A stretch of DNA of 64,000 nucleotides from Zhengitettix transpicula (taxonomy: Eukaryota; Arthropoda; Insecta; Orthoptera; Tetrigidae). The stretch is taken from positions 108,564,238 to 108,628,237 of the forward strand of contig CM073593.1 in assembly GCA_037074705.1 (NCBI GenBank), read 5' to 3'. Each line of letters starts with the position of its first letter. Position 1 is the stretch's first letter. A program made the position numbers and the translations under genes. This document shows positions 44,150 through 55,232 of the stretch, piece by piece. The notes beneath the pieces are model-generated. The model was given only the letters and a program-made list of their open reading frames with translations, searched no databases and was not told the origin of the DNA.

Positions 44150-46338
44150 TATAATCCTGATTGCTCTAGAAACCTATTAAGGATTATGCATCCCCCCCCC
44201 CAGGGTCCTTAATCAGAGATTCATAAATTCGCGATGTCTGCCTGTGTGGAGGGTCATCGTCCACCCAGGCGAACAATATTAAATGTATCTGACGTCATGG
44301 GACACAAAATTTTAAAACCTGTATTTTTTATGATTTCCTGAAATTGTGGACGAAACGTTATAATTGAACGAATTTTTTTTATTGAAGAGGAGGGATGGTT
44401 TAAATTTAATTAATAATTTTTTTCTGGCATGTTGGCTGCATTGAATATGTATTTAATTTGAAAATTATAGATTGCGGGTTTTTTCTTTGCTGTTGCAAAC
44501 TACGACTAATTGAATCCTTGGCACCGACCGAATATTCATTTAAAATTTAATTATAATTTTTTTTCTGACATATTGGCTGCATTGCTTATGTACAGTGATT
44601 TAAAATATCAGAAACTATGTACTTTAAGACACTTCAGCAGTTATTGAAGTTCATTTATCCTTATTACATCCTCCAACGGCCGTCTTATAATCTTGGGAAA
44701 AATATATTTCAACTGTTTCCTTAATTTTTTCGGGGGTGGCAAGGGGTGGGAATATTTTGGTAACACTGAAAAAAGATGTTTGTAAGATTTTAAAACGAAG
44801 AAAAAAAGTGTTATCATTTTCATGGTGAGTTTTAAAATGAATATTTATATAAAACGACCCCCGAAAATATTTACGGACCCCCCCCCCCCCCGCCAAAAAA
44901 AATTATTTGAATAATTAACGTTTCTGTAAAATATTGTTGCTGTCTTCCAGGCCTGGAAGGAATACTAGGAAAGTGTGAACGCCGTTCTTGCAAGAAAAAT
45001 CGTCCTACCCGAATTAAAGACGAAATATTAAAATTTATAGCTTCCTTCGTTTAAAGGACCACAGTTGATTAAAGGCGACTCGTGGTAGTGAAATACCAGA
45101 TTGGTGAAGTATCATCGTCTGGTACCATAAAGGTTAGAAACAGAGTCTGTAGAGTGACTGCGTTAGTTTGGGGGGTGGGGGGGGATGAACCAAGGTATAG
45201 GATTGTGTACGTAGTTCTCTGAGCGGAGGGAACCTCCTCATTAATACGTCGCTGTTCGCCGAGGGCTCGTTAAAGCGACACATTTAAAGAGTTCGAGGGC
45301 CACTCGAGTTTCTCCCGAAAGCGTCGTCAGACAATTAATTGCAGTGCCAGGTCGATAATGTGCACTGCAGAAACAATGCGAAGTCTCTGTAGTCCGATGA
45401 AAGTGAGGGGGTGGTGGGGGTAGGAGGGGGTTGGGATCACTCCGCTGCTGGCCGGAAACGTCTTAGACTGCTTGTGGGACAAGTGGATCTGTCTGATGGC
45501 CGTTGGCTCGTTCAAGACGAAAGGACAATGCCCGCAATGTTGGAAGCCTCCACGAGTCCAAGGAAGCCTTCACAGCAAAATTCCCGAACAAATCTGCGAA
45601 GACTCTGTATAACAACGAAACAAAGTGTTGTCGTAGAATTCCTTGCAAGAACGACTTTCACGGATTCCTCGTATTCTTTCCACGCCTGGAAGACAGAAAC
45701 AATATTTTACAGAAACGTTAATTATTCACATAATTAATTTTGGGGGGTTCCTAAATATTTTCGGGGGTCGTTTTTTTATAAATCTTCATTTTAAAACTCA
45801 CCATGAAAATGATAACACTATTTTTCTTCGTTTTAAAAGCTTACAAACTTATTTTTTCAGTGTTACCAAAGTATCCCCCCCCCCTACCAAAAAAAAGTTG
45901 AAATATATTTTTTCCAAGAGTATTCGACGGCCGGTGGAGATGTTAATAAGGATAATTTTACTGGACTTCACCCTCCTGAGGTCAGTAACTGCTGAAGTGT
46001 CTTAAAGAACTTAGTTTCTTATTTTTTAAAAAATTAAATACGTAAGAAATGCAGCCAATATCTCAGAAAAAAATTATAATTAAATTTTAGCTCCCAAAAT
46101 TGTCGTTTGATTGTAACGTTCTGTCCACCAAATTTTGTGGCCGTTACCTGCGCGTCCCGTGACGTCATGTATGATGAATATTAATTACTAGAGGAAAAGG
46201 CGCTTCGCCTGGGTGGACGACGACCCTCCACACAGACAGACATCAACAAACTTATGAATGTACAATCTCTGATTAAGGACCCTGGAGGTGGGAATCGTTA
46301 ACAGGTTTCTAGAGCAGACAGGAATTTGGATTATATGA
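44150..46338. mobile_element. Large foldback element F (2.2 kb)
   Basis: Left arm 44150-45010 and right arm 45630-46338 are inverted copies. Matching landmarks are TGCTCTAGAAACCT, CCTTAATCAGAGATT, ACCCAGGCGAA, TGACGTCATG, AAAATGATAACAC, CCGAAAATATTT and the CCAGGC..GGAA block. The left arm is longer because a block of roughly 130 bp around TTGGCTGCATTG is duplicated. The 0.6-kb centre is single-copy within the window. Similar short peptides on opposite strands come from the inverted arms. Confidence 0.75.
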
Positions 46339-47345
46339 ATACAGTTTTTTCAAGAAGTCACTGTGCATCTTTGATATTTTTGGACGAGATTCTTGCGGGT
46401 CATTGACCCTGATACGAGATCGCTCCATGACCGGGACCCACACACGAGGTAATTTCAAGGCCGTGCGCGATGACGCAGCTTCTTCCTGAGCTTCCGCACC
46501 AAGATTTGGCAACGGCGAGGTCCTCCAGGTACGGGGCCCCTTCTCATTGTCGTGTGGACCCCTACAAAGGCGTTCTTTGTGCGACCACAGGAAGGAAGCC
46601 AGCCCCAGGTATACAACAATCATCCTGCCTGCTCGCTGGGCTGCTTAACCGCTCGTCTCTCTCTCTCTCTCGCGGGCGGAGAAGAAGAGAAACGAAGCCA
46701 ACCCTAACCTAACCTGGCGAGTAACGAGATTACAACAGCCGACAACAAACGATGGCGCAATCAAAACGGCTTTATCCCTGCCCGGGAAAAAGGAAATCAT
46801 AAATTGAAGATTGCACACACACACACGTGCCAAAGAAAGCCTCCCCGGTCTTTTCATCCCGAAAATGAGGAAAAAAGTGAACGTACTTCGGAGAACACAG
46901 AAAAATTAGACCCATCCAGAGACAAATAAATAAAAACATTGGAAAAACGGAACAGTCTTCAATAACGGCAATATAATATATTTTCCCCGTCGTCGTGCTC
47001 GGAACAGGTTAAAGAAAAGCAATCGGAAATAAGTGGAACTGTTAAATCCCACGGGAAGCCGGCCAAGAGAGACACGAACACGACGAACTACACTTAACCA
47101 GGTCAAGGAAAGTGAAAGAAGGTTTTTTGGACACAGATTAAGGATAGGAAAATAAGTTATTTTAGACGAGGAACCAACTAATTTTAATACGGATGCTGCG
47201 AATCCGCACAAGTAAATGTAATGACGTCACGGACCCTGATTGACGAATAAAATAATTAAGAGCGTATGATCACATTCTCAAAATTAGTCAGAAAGAATAA
47301 ATCAATCTATTATCGACCTGATACAGACACTTTATTTATAGCGTG
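46339..47345. other. Spacer, no gene seen
   Basis: Contains two and a half units of CCTAA (46693-46705), short of a telomere-type repeat, a CT run at 46656-46669, and TGACGTCA at 47222. Confidence 0.5.
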
Positions 47346-47349
47346 ACGA

Positions 47350-47380
47350 CGTTTCGATACACGTTCCTGACATCTTCAGG
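47350..47380 (-). repeat. Hairpin motif at a Penelope-like element end
   Basis: Minus-strand frame reads PEDVRNVYRNVVTL then stop, followed by AATAAAGTGTCTGTAT. Boxes CTGAAGA and GAAAC are intact and the stem is weak. After GAAAC, CGT...ACG can close a short stem III. Confidence 0.6.
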
Positions 47381-47522
47381 TATTATCAAAAATAATTGTA
47401 ACAAACTGGCAGTAAAAACAAATAACAATGTGCCTTGGATCCCCTTTTCAATAATTTTATGAACTTAATAACATGTTAATTGTTTTAGGGTGATAGTTTG
47501 TTATAGTAATTTGGAAGAAAAT

Positions 47523-47552
47523 CTGAAGGAGGAACGAACATGTATGGAAACG
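47523..47552 (+). repeat. Hairpin motif, inverted partner
   Basis: Plus strand CTGAAGGAGG...GGAAACGTCGTTACGC, followed by AATAAACAAAGTGTTTGTA, the same element end as at 47350-47380 in the opposite orientation 140 bp away. Confidence 0.5.
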
Positions 47553-47747
47553 TCGTTACGCTGTAGATAAATAAACAAAGTGTTTGTAGAAGGACAGTAA
47601 TTGATTAATAATAGTAAAATGAGTTATTTTACACGTGGATGTTTTGAAAACGCACAGTAAATCTGATGACGTCACGGACGCCGGTAGACGAATTAAAAGA
47701 GACGCGGCCCAACATTGGTCAGAAAGAATTTATGAACCCTAACGCGA

Positions 47748-47778
47748 CGTTTCGTCCTGCATCTAAGACATCATCAGC
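47748..47778 (-). repeat. Hairpin motif within an open frame
   Basis: Minus strand CTGATGA, GTC/GAC plus wobble stem, GAAAC. The 203-codon minus frame (48330-47719) ends HADDVLDAGRNVALGFINSF, so the peptide version is again C-terminal. Most of that frame lies in purine-tract DNA and GC-rich sequence without a domain. Confidence 0.55.
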
Positions 47779-47784
47779 GTGGCC

Positions 47785-48130
47785 GTGCAGTGGCGACGTT
47801 GTTTCACTCTCACTCTCACCACGCCGCAGCCGCAGCCACGGGGGACACAATGGACGACGCCGCCGCCGCTGGAGCTGGAGCGAGGAACAGCTGTTGGGGG
47901 AGCGGCACCTGGAGGGCCCGGGTTCAAGGCCAGCGGCAGCAGCGCGCGTCTCCCAGACATCCGCCGGCAGCAGCTGTGCGCCCGAGGTCATCGGGCATCT
48001 CCGACACACACACACAAACACACTCACACTCACGGAAGTGTCGTCACGCGTGCACCACAAACACAAGTACGTGGAATTGATGATGAAAACAGTTGGAAAA
48101 ACAAATTGTGTAAACAAATAAATTATGAAA
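47785..48130. other. GC-rich stretch, no gene supported
   Basis: Rich in CAGCAG, GCCGCC and CAGCTG, with a CA run at 48003-48030. Open in several frames on both strands. No recognised protein. It could be a CpG-rich regulatory or exonic piece. Confidence 0.3.
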
Positions 48131-48895
48131 TTTAAAAAATTTTCATCGCTTTTAATTCCTTCATAATATATAAAGGGAACAAGAAAATATATAAGGACGA
48201 ATAGAATGGTAGAAGCAAGAAAAGGAAGAATGAAATAATGAACGAAGGAAAGACACAAGAAAAGAAAATAAGTGAAAATGAGACGAATAAGGAAATAAAG
48301 ATAAAAACAAGAAAAGAGAGAAGGTAACAAACAACGATATACAGAAAGAAGTTAAAAAAAATAATGAGCCAAGGAAACAAAGAAATAGGTATATAAAAAT
48401 ATAGAAAATAACAATGAAAGAAAGAAACAGAGAGAGGAAGAAGGAAAGAAACAAGGAAAAAGGGAAAGAAAGATAAAAATGTAAAACAGAAAAAAGAGGA
48501 AAGAAAGAACGAACTAAAAACAGAAAGAAATATACAAGAAAAAAAAATAGATCGGAACAAGGAAAAAGCGAATGAAAGAAACAAGGAAAGAGTAATAAAC
48601 AAGTAAATAAAAAATACAGAAACAAGGAAAGAAAAAAAGAAACCAACAAGGAATTAATGAAACAAAAATGAACAAAGGAAAAAATAAACAAGTAAAGAAA
48701 GAATCAAGAAAAGTAAATAATAAATATTCCGGGAGGTAGAAAGATGTAAGGAAAAAATAATAATGAAGAATAGAATCAAGCAAAGTAATTAATATATGAA
48801 GCGGGAAAGTTGGAAACATGTGAGGAAACAAGGAAAAGGGAAAGAGTGAAGAATAGAAAGAAGGAAAGAAAGAAATGCTACAAATAGGGTGCGGG
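48131..48895 (+). repeat. Purine-rich tract
   Basis: About 750 bp of A/G-rich plus strand with no clear higher-order period. Minus-strand Phe/Leu/Ser frames of up to 176 codons are compositional. Confidence 0.8.
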
Positions 48896-49440
48896 AGAAA
48901 AGTGTAATCTAGTAAGAAGGAGTTGACAGTAACAGTAAATATCTCTGTTCATCTCAGGAGAGACGTGGACCTACTCGGTTCAGCCAGGCCCGACACAGAG
49001 ATCTACTATTTAAAGTTCTGAATGCAATCCTGTTATTTCGCGACGGAGGTTGAGGATTTTCGCGGACGCAGGCTGACGGAACAGGGAGGGAGAACGCAGC
49101 CCGCGCGGTTTCCATGGAAACCCCCTCGTCTCGTCCGTCCGGGGTCTGGGCCTGCGTCTGCAGCGCGGCGAGCCTCCAGCTTCAGCTTGCTAACGTGTTG
49201 ACGTGTTGCTCGTTGACACTTGCTTGCGGAGAGCCAATTATCGGCCGTGTGAGAGCCACGACGGACTCTCATTCAACAATCTCCAGTGCTTGGAACAGTC
49301 AGAGATGTTACACGTGTCGTTAAGGACCTGGATCTAGCTAATTAATGCTGTAATTTACATAAGAATCATCAATAGTGAGGCAGCATTAGTTTCACCTTCT
49401 GTATCCAATAGCAACTTAATGGTATCGTGAGATGTAGCAA
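48896..49440. other. Spacer, no gene seen
   Basis: GC-richer at 49040-49300, holding the palindrome at 49107-49122. No recognised protein. Confidence 0.45.
49107..49122 (+). promoter_or_regulatory. Perfect 16-bp palindrome, X-box-like
   Basis: GGTTTCCATGGAAACC is a perfect palindrome with the GTNNCC/GGNNAC arrangement of an RFX X-box. It lies in a GC-richer patch. No adjacent gene supports promoter function. Confidence 0.35.
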
Positions 49441-49444
49441 GTCC

Positions 49445-49512
49445 TGTCGACGGGTGCGAACTCCTGCCCCTTGGCGGAGGAGCCACAACTACGCCACTAC
49501 ACCTTAGCATGA
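49445..49512 (-). pseudogene. tRNA-like sequence
   Basis: Minus strand: GTGTAGTGGCGTAGTTG resembles an A-box/D-arm and GGAGTTCGCACCC a T-arm. The anticodon arm can be drawn only loosely. Likely a tRNA-derived SINE head or pseudogene. Confidence 0.4.
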
Positions 49513-50559
49513 CCATGTAAGGTCAATGTTTCCAGTATAGTTCTTACGTTGTCGTAACGAAGGTTCGTGCTAAACTGAGCTCCGGTCTAGTCCGCACTAC
49601 AATTACGAGGGGACAGTGGACCACAGCGCATCTTATCTCGTCCTCACTGTTTACACGGAAGACCCCTATCGTTGTGTGAGGGTAGTTACTACTTGCTCTG
49701 ACAATGAGAAGTGAGGGAGGGGGGGGCGCTTTATTATCATTGTTACTGATGACGCACAACGTGGGGGTCCATCAACTCAAGTGCATCATCGTCCTATAAT
49801 ATATATATTTTTTTTTCCCTCTTCTCTTTTTAACAACTGATTCACTTGGTCTTGACTGCGTGTCGTGACCCCTCGCAATCTCGTTACGCCGCTGTGTGCT
49901 GCTGGTGAGTGAGCACACACACACACACACACACACACACAGTCGCAGAGTGATTCATTCCGCCGCCCCGCCGCAACTAGCTTCATTGTCACTCTTACAC
50001 GGCAAAGGCGGGGCGAGAAAGATACCACGGCGATTTTCTACGTCATCGCTACGTCACAGAAACATGAAAAACCTACAAGCAAGCGTGGCGAATCCTGTCA
50101 CCGGTGGCGCGTGGAGTCCACATACAGAGAAGATGATCTCTACAACGACATCGCAATCTCGATTTAAGTCAGGCGACAACTCAAAGTTGTTGCTAATTAT
50201 ATTTCTTCTTCTTCTTTTATTGGCACTATAAGCCAATGTGGCCTTATTAACAATTTTATCCCATTCCGCCCTCTCCCGTGTCAGCCTCCGCCATCCTCAT
50301 GGTTTCTACATCCTTCTCGATGTCGTCTACCCCATTTTGTCCAGGGTCTCCCCCTTTTCCTCCTCCCAATTGGCTTCCAGTCCATAATCCGTCTACGTTG
50401 TCCTGCTTTCATCCATCCTAAGTCCTTCTGCTCTTGATAAACCTAACAATGTCCTCGTACATGCAGGTCCGTGTATCCTTCCCAGTATCTTACGTTCAAA
50501 TATCCTCAGTAAGCGATTATCATTATTACCTAATTATATTTATCCTGACTTATCTGCGT
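49513..50559. other. Spacer, no gene seen
   Basis: Includes an AC microsatellite (49912-49941). Open frames without domains. Confidence 0.5.
49912..49941 (+). repeat. (AC)n microsatellite
   Basis: About 15 AC dinucleotides. Confidence 0.95.
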
Positions 50560-50670
50560 CTCCCTTCTACAAATCTACGCCCGTGGAGCAATTTTCACCA
50601 AAAATTGTCGTTCACGTGTTCCTTGCGGACCAGGAAACAACGTCTACCAACCCGCCCAGGTTGTCAGACA
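50560..50670 (+). mobile_element. Interspersed family C, fragment
   Basis: Matches the start of the family (ACAAATCTACGCCCGTGGAG, TTCACCAAAAATT, CACGTGTTCCTTGCGG, AGGAAACAACGTCTACCA). The rest is missing. Confidence 0.65.
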
Positions 50671-51410
50671 TTCAAATACACAACTGGAGGCACACAGCCA
50701 AAAACCGAAATTTAGAAAAAGATAAGCGCTTATTTGACAAAGAAAAAACATAAAATCCAGGCAGAGGAAAAACCATAAATGGAAAACTAGAAATATATTT
50801 TTATTCTTAGTCTATTTCTTCTCTAAACCAAAACCATTAAACATGAAGAAAGACGACACAAACACACAAGACGAAAAAGAACAATCTGGATAAAAGAATG
50901 GACAAAATAATAAATGATCATGTGAGGAAATGTTGTTGGAAAAATAGAAAATTTTTAAATGAGAAAAAAGATTAAGAGAGTGAAAGAATAGTCAAACGAT
51001 ATAAACTCATTAATACTGGTCACATTATCACAGAGGAAAAACTTGAAATAATCCTTTATTTAATCAAATAAGAACACTGAATATCAAACACTATACAAAA
51101 TAATTAGGAATTATTGTAAAATAGAAAATTAGTAAAATTGATAGGAAACTAGATGTAAATACTGTTTTTTAATATAATTTTAAGACGAACTATAAAGACG
51201 GAAATAAGAAAACAAGATATACAAAAATAATATACACAATAAGAGAAAATATTGTAAAAAAATAGCCTGTTAAACTTTTGTTCTAGTCCATCCTCATTTG
51301 ATTTTCTCGTATACATTGCACATCTTACTTATTTTAGCATTTTCAACTTCCATTGTTATCACGCATCCCGAATAGCTCATTCCCGATATTTTTCCGGCAT
51401 GGATTGAAAA
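50671..51410. other. AT-rich spacer
   Basis: No gene seen. Confidence 0.5.
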
Positions 51411-51414
51411 TGTT

Positions 51415-51730
51415 TTTGAAAAAGGAAAATACCTCAGTGAAAATTAATTAATTAAACGAGTTTTAAAATACTTAAAAACACAAAACGTTAACTGAACCGA
51501 CGAAAAAAATTATAAACTATTCAATCACAGAAATAAAAAAGATAATTGTCAAAGAGTTTACTGTGTTCAGAATATCAAGTGTTCATTAAAAAAAATAATT
51601 TCTCAATGAAACCCAAATATGGAATTTTAATTATGTGTTCTCTGTATTAATTTGTATTTTACACTTTTTCGTTAATTAATAAATAAATTGAATGATTGGT
51701 TTGATTCAAAAATTAAAATACACAAACGAG
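51415..51730 (+). repeat. Single copy of foldback H arm
   Basis: Shares ACCTCAGTGAAAATTAATTA, GATAATTGTCAAAGAGT and TTTTAATTATGT with the right arm at 54550-55045, in the same orientation. No inverted partner adjoins. Confidence 0.6.
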
Positions 51731-52079
51731 GGAATATTGAAAAAAAAACTTGTAGATGAGGAAAAAAAAATATTAAATCAGGGTAACACGAAAGTGGAAA
51801 AATTATTACACCAGTTGTAATCATTAATAACAATTATGTTAATGAGACAGGGAAATTTGTAAATAATTAGTAATTTAATTGAGGCTAATTTAACAAGTTA
51901 TTGTTGTTGTTACACGGTTTCAATTAATAATTCAGGGGAAGTAATTGAACAAGGCAGAGACTAATTACACTGGCTTATGGTTTCTTTATTTAATGAAGCA
52001 GAGTAATTAACACTGGGAGTTTTCTTTCCAATACGCCATTTTGAACCTGCATCGTGTGTGAAGGGGAATGCGATTCTCT

Positions 52080-52148
<69 letters not shown>

Positions 52149-52740
52149 AGAGACTGTGTTTAGAATAATAACGACGACTGTAGTTTGGAACAGATGGAAC
52201 ACGACGTAACGTACTTGAGGCGTTACGTCACGCCAAGGGTCACCATGTGGTTGGTGGCTGTTCCGCAGGTGTTCCTCTGCCTTGCCTGCCCGCTTTCTGG
52301 TTCAGCAAGAATCCGTACAGTCAGGGCGCTTGCTACATTGCCGTTGCTGAGCTGACAAGTGCGTCGGGGTTGCCAGCAACTGGATCTTCTACCCGATACG
52401 CACCCCCCAAAAATAACTTTATCTTGATTTGACGGTGTGACGAAACTGGTAGCGACATTTGTCGTCGTATATTGAACTTGTGATGACTCAAAACGCCCAA
52501 AGATTATGTTGTGAATCCTATTTGTATGCAGCAAGGGCCGGAGATAATTTTTTTTCGAGCTCTTTCCGGGGTATCAATGTCAATAATTGAATTATCAACA
52601 CCCCCCCTCCCCCCATTTGGAGAGCAAATGAAGAAACATCGCCTTTTGACTGAGGGAGCCGCATATGTACTTCAGCGCACCGATCAAAATTACGATATTT
52701 CGGCCATTTTTTGGACGTTAAATTTCAAATTCTTCTTTTC
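51731..52740. other. Spacer, no gene supported
   Basis: AG microsatellite at 52083-52145. 52230-52440 is GC-richer and open on both strands (plus 62 codons, minus 104 codons) without a recognised domain. Confidence 0.4.
52083..52145 (+). repeat. (AG)n microsatellite
   Basis: About 31 AG dinucleotides, uninterrupted. Confidence 0.95.
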
Positions 52741-52746
52741 CTATTC

Positions 52747-52806
52747 TAATTAATTCGAGGGTTTTTAAAAGAACGTTTAGTTTCACCAATGTAACAAGCA
52801 TTGCAG
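52747..52806 (-). pseudogene. GIY-YIG endonuclease fragment (Penelope-like)
   Basis: Minus-strand frame reads CNACYIGETKRSFKNPRIN then stop. CYIGETKRS is the best match of the four to the GIY-YIG family pattern (YIG-E-T-K-R-S). Upstream and downstream domains are absent. Confidence 0.7.
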
Positions 52807-52916
52807 AACAAAAAACTAATTTTGTAAATAACCCGTCATGTTTATCTAAAATGTTAAATACTTTCGACTATTATTGGTTATTTTAAAAAGATTAATTTTA
52901 TTTAAAACAATCTCGG

Positions 52917-53325
52917 TCCCCGGCGATGCCCCGGGGTTAAACTCAGCGACATCCATAACTCCCGGATTTGACTCGAATCACGGTTGATTTTACGTTATTT
53001 TTTATGTAACGCCCCCTTTCTTCTCGCCACCTAAGAGTGATACACTACTATGCCGAAAGGGGGTTGAAATTATACACAAACAACATCGGGAGAAACTCTA
53101 TCAATCTCAATTACCCTAAAAAATATTTATCCGACGCAATTAATGGACGTTTGAGCAGGTTTTTGAATATTCCCACCCGCGATCCTGGAGGGGTGGTAGA
53201 CGCGTCTCACCCCCCACAGTGTTTGTTTCCTGGTCGCAAGGGAACACGTGGACGAGATTTTCTCCACGGGTGTTGACTTTTATAAGGAACGTACAGGGCA
53301 ATTTTATTTATTAGATGCAGTAGTT
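52917..53325 (-). mobile_element. Interspersed family C, copy 3
   Basis: Minus orientation, ending at the CCCGGGGCATCGCCGGG terminus (plus-strand 52919-52935). Shares the GCGTTACA subrepeat block and the CTACCACCCCT block with copies 1 and 2. Only one subrepeat is present. Confidence 0.65.
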
Positions 53326-53559
53326 GAATATTTCACAATTAATTCACCTTCATCCCTTGTTCTCAGCTGCACGACTCGCGTTTGTTTCTTCACGTGTGTT
53401 TGCAAATTCGCTGTGTATTTTTTTTATATTTTTTTTTCCATATGGAAAGAAACGCTGAGTTACGTGTTTCTGAACTTGTTTCCAGTGACTACTAAAAGGT
53501 CCAGCGATGTATTTTGGGATGTTTGTTTACCGTGAGAGTGAAAGTAATTTCAGTATTTA
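53326..53559. other. T-rich spacer
   Basis: No gene seen. Confidence 0.5.
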
Positions 53560-55045
53560 GTTATTTTGTAAATTAATATAATGATTTACGAGGCTAATTT
53601 ATTAATTGAGTTTTGAACTGTGTATTTTAATTTTGAATCAATCTATTTATTTATTGTGAAAACACCCCCCTCCCCCCTCCCTGCAAAAATACAGAAATAC
53701 TGAAGTTTCAATGAATACAAAATAATACAGATAATACATAATTAAAATTACATATTTGGGTTACATTGAAAAAAAATGGAAAAGAATGGATTTACGATTA
53801 ATATTTTGAAAACATTAGACTCTCTGACTATTATCGATCATATTTATGTGATTTTTCTATTCAACGTAATTAATTTTCCCTGAGGAATTTTTCTATTTTA
53901 AAAGGTTTTAAATCTATGAGTTTTTTGTGTCTATTATTTTGAGATTTTCTTTTATATCTGTTTTCCTTATTTCTCTGAGTGTGTCTTTTTATGGATTTTC
54001 CCATAGCTTCATGTTAAAATTGTGTTTAAAAATAATATTCACATGTGGTCGCCCACAATATGTCGGATCCATATCTACATGGAAAGTGCAGTTTACTTTC
54101 TCCGTTCATTTTTTGACCCGGTCACGGCTAATTGTTTGCAGGTTGATTGTTGCAGCGTAGTGATCGACTTTCCCGCCGTGGTGGCTCCATTTCTGATGGT
54201 TAATTAGTAGTGTCCATAGTGGCGCGGCAATTGATTATGCTAATCTAGTTTACGAGGTGGAACTAGAATTGGATTTGCGATCGCCCGCCCCCCCCCCCCC
54301 GACCCCCTCTGGCCGTGTGTGTGTGTGTGTGTGTGTGTGGTGTCCAATTTGCAGTCATGCACTTGTCCGTTCACATGCGTTTTAATTTGTCCCTCGCAAC
54401 CCTCCTCCTACACACATAGGGGCACATTCTTCCCTTACGACGATAGAATCTTCAAAGGGACAGACTGGGGTAAATTTCTCTACGAAAAAGAGGAGCCTGG
54501 ATCCGACAGATCTTGTGGGGGGACGATCTGGGCAATTACCTTTAAAACCTCGAAAACACTACATGTAAATAATATTTTTAAACACAATTATAAGATGAAG
54601 CTGTGGTAAAAACCATAAAAACACACACAGAAATACAGAAAAGATGATATCAAAGGGAATCTCCAAAATGATAGACACAAAAAAAATAGACAACTCATAG
54701 ATATAAAAACTTTTAAAATAGAAAAATACCTCAGTGAAAATTAATTACGTTGATTAGAAAAATCACAGAAATATGATCGATAATTGTCAAAGAGTCTAAT
54801 GTTTTCAAAATCTTAGTTGTTAACCCATTCTTTTCAATTTTTTTCAATGTAACTCAAATATGTAATTTTAATTATGTATAATCTGTATTTATTTGTATTC
54901 TTTGACACTTCAATATTTATTTATTTTGCAGGGGGGGGGTTTGCAATAAATTAATTGATTGATTCAAAATTCAAATACACAATGTAAAATGTCAATTAAT
55001 AAATTAACCTCGTAAATCATTATATTAATTTACAAATGTAGTACT
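53560..55045. mobile_element. Foldback element H (1.5 kb)
   Basis: Left arm about 53560-54050 and right arm about 54550-55045 are inverted copies. They share TAATATAATGATTTACGAGG at the outer ends, TACATAATTAAAATTACATA, TTTTGAAAACATTAGACTC, and the AAATAATATT...ACATG block at the inner ends. The 0.5-kb centre carries a GT run (54314-54339) and a C run. No transposase frame. Confidence 0.7.
54314..54339 (+). repeat. (GT)n microsatellite
   Basis: About 13 GT dinucleotides. Confidence 0.95.
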
Positions 55046-55220
55046 TAATTTTTTCCTGGTGAGATAATTGTTGAAATGTTTAGTTTCTCAAGGAGGAAGG
55101 AGAATTAATTAAGGACTCGTGTACAACATTTAAGTTTTTCCATATTGAACTAACTTAATTTATATTTAGAGCTGAAGCCAGGTTTGAAACTTAATTGCAG
55201 TAAATAAGATGGATTTATCA

Positions 55221-55232
55221 ATTAACTACGGC
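55221..55232. repeat. Target-site duplication, left (family A copy 7)
   Basis: ATTAACTACGGC, repeated exactly at 55730-55741, 12 bp. Confidence 0.85.

Noticed and set aside
44651..46005. Similar peptides (HFKTHHENDNT) on opposite strands as a gene family
   Set aside because: They come from the two inverted arms of foldback F. Both are broken and short.
46120..46160. Additional family B terminus (TTTGTGGCCGTTACCTG)
   Set aside because: Resembles the family B end but lies within foldback F and no family B body follows; likely coincidence or a very short remnant.
46693..46705. Insect telomere repeat (CCTAA)n
   Set aside because: Only about two and a half units; too short to be more than chance.
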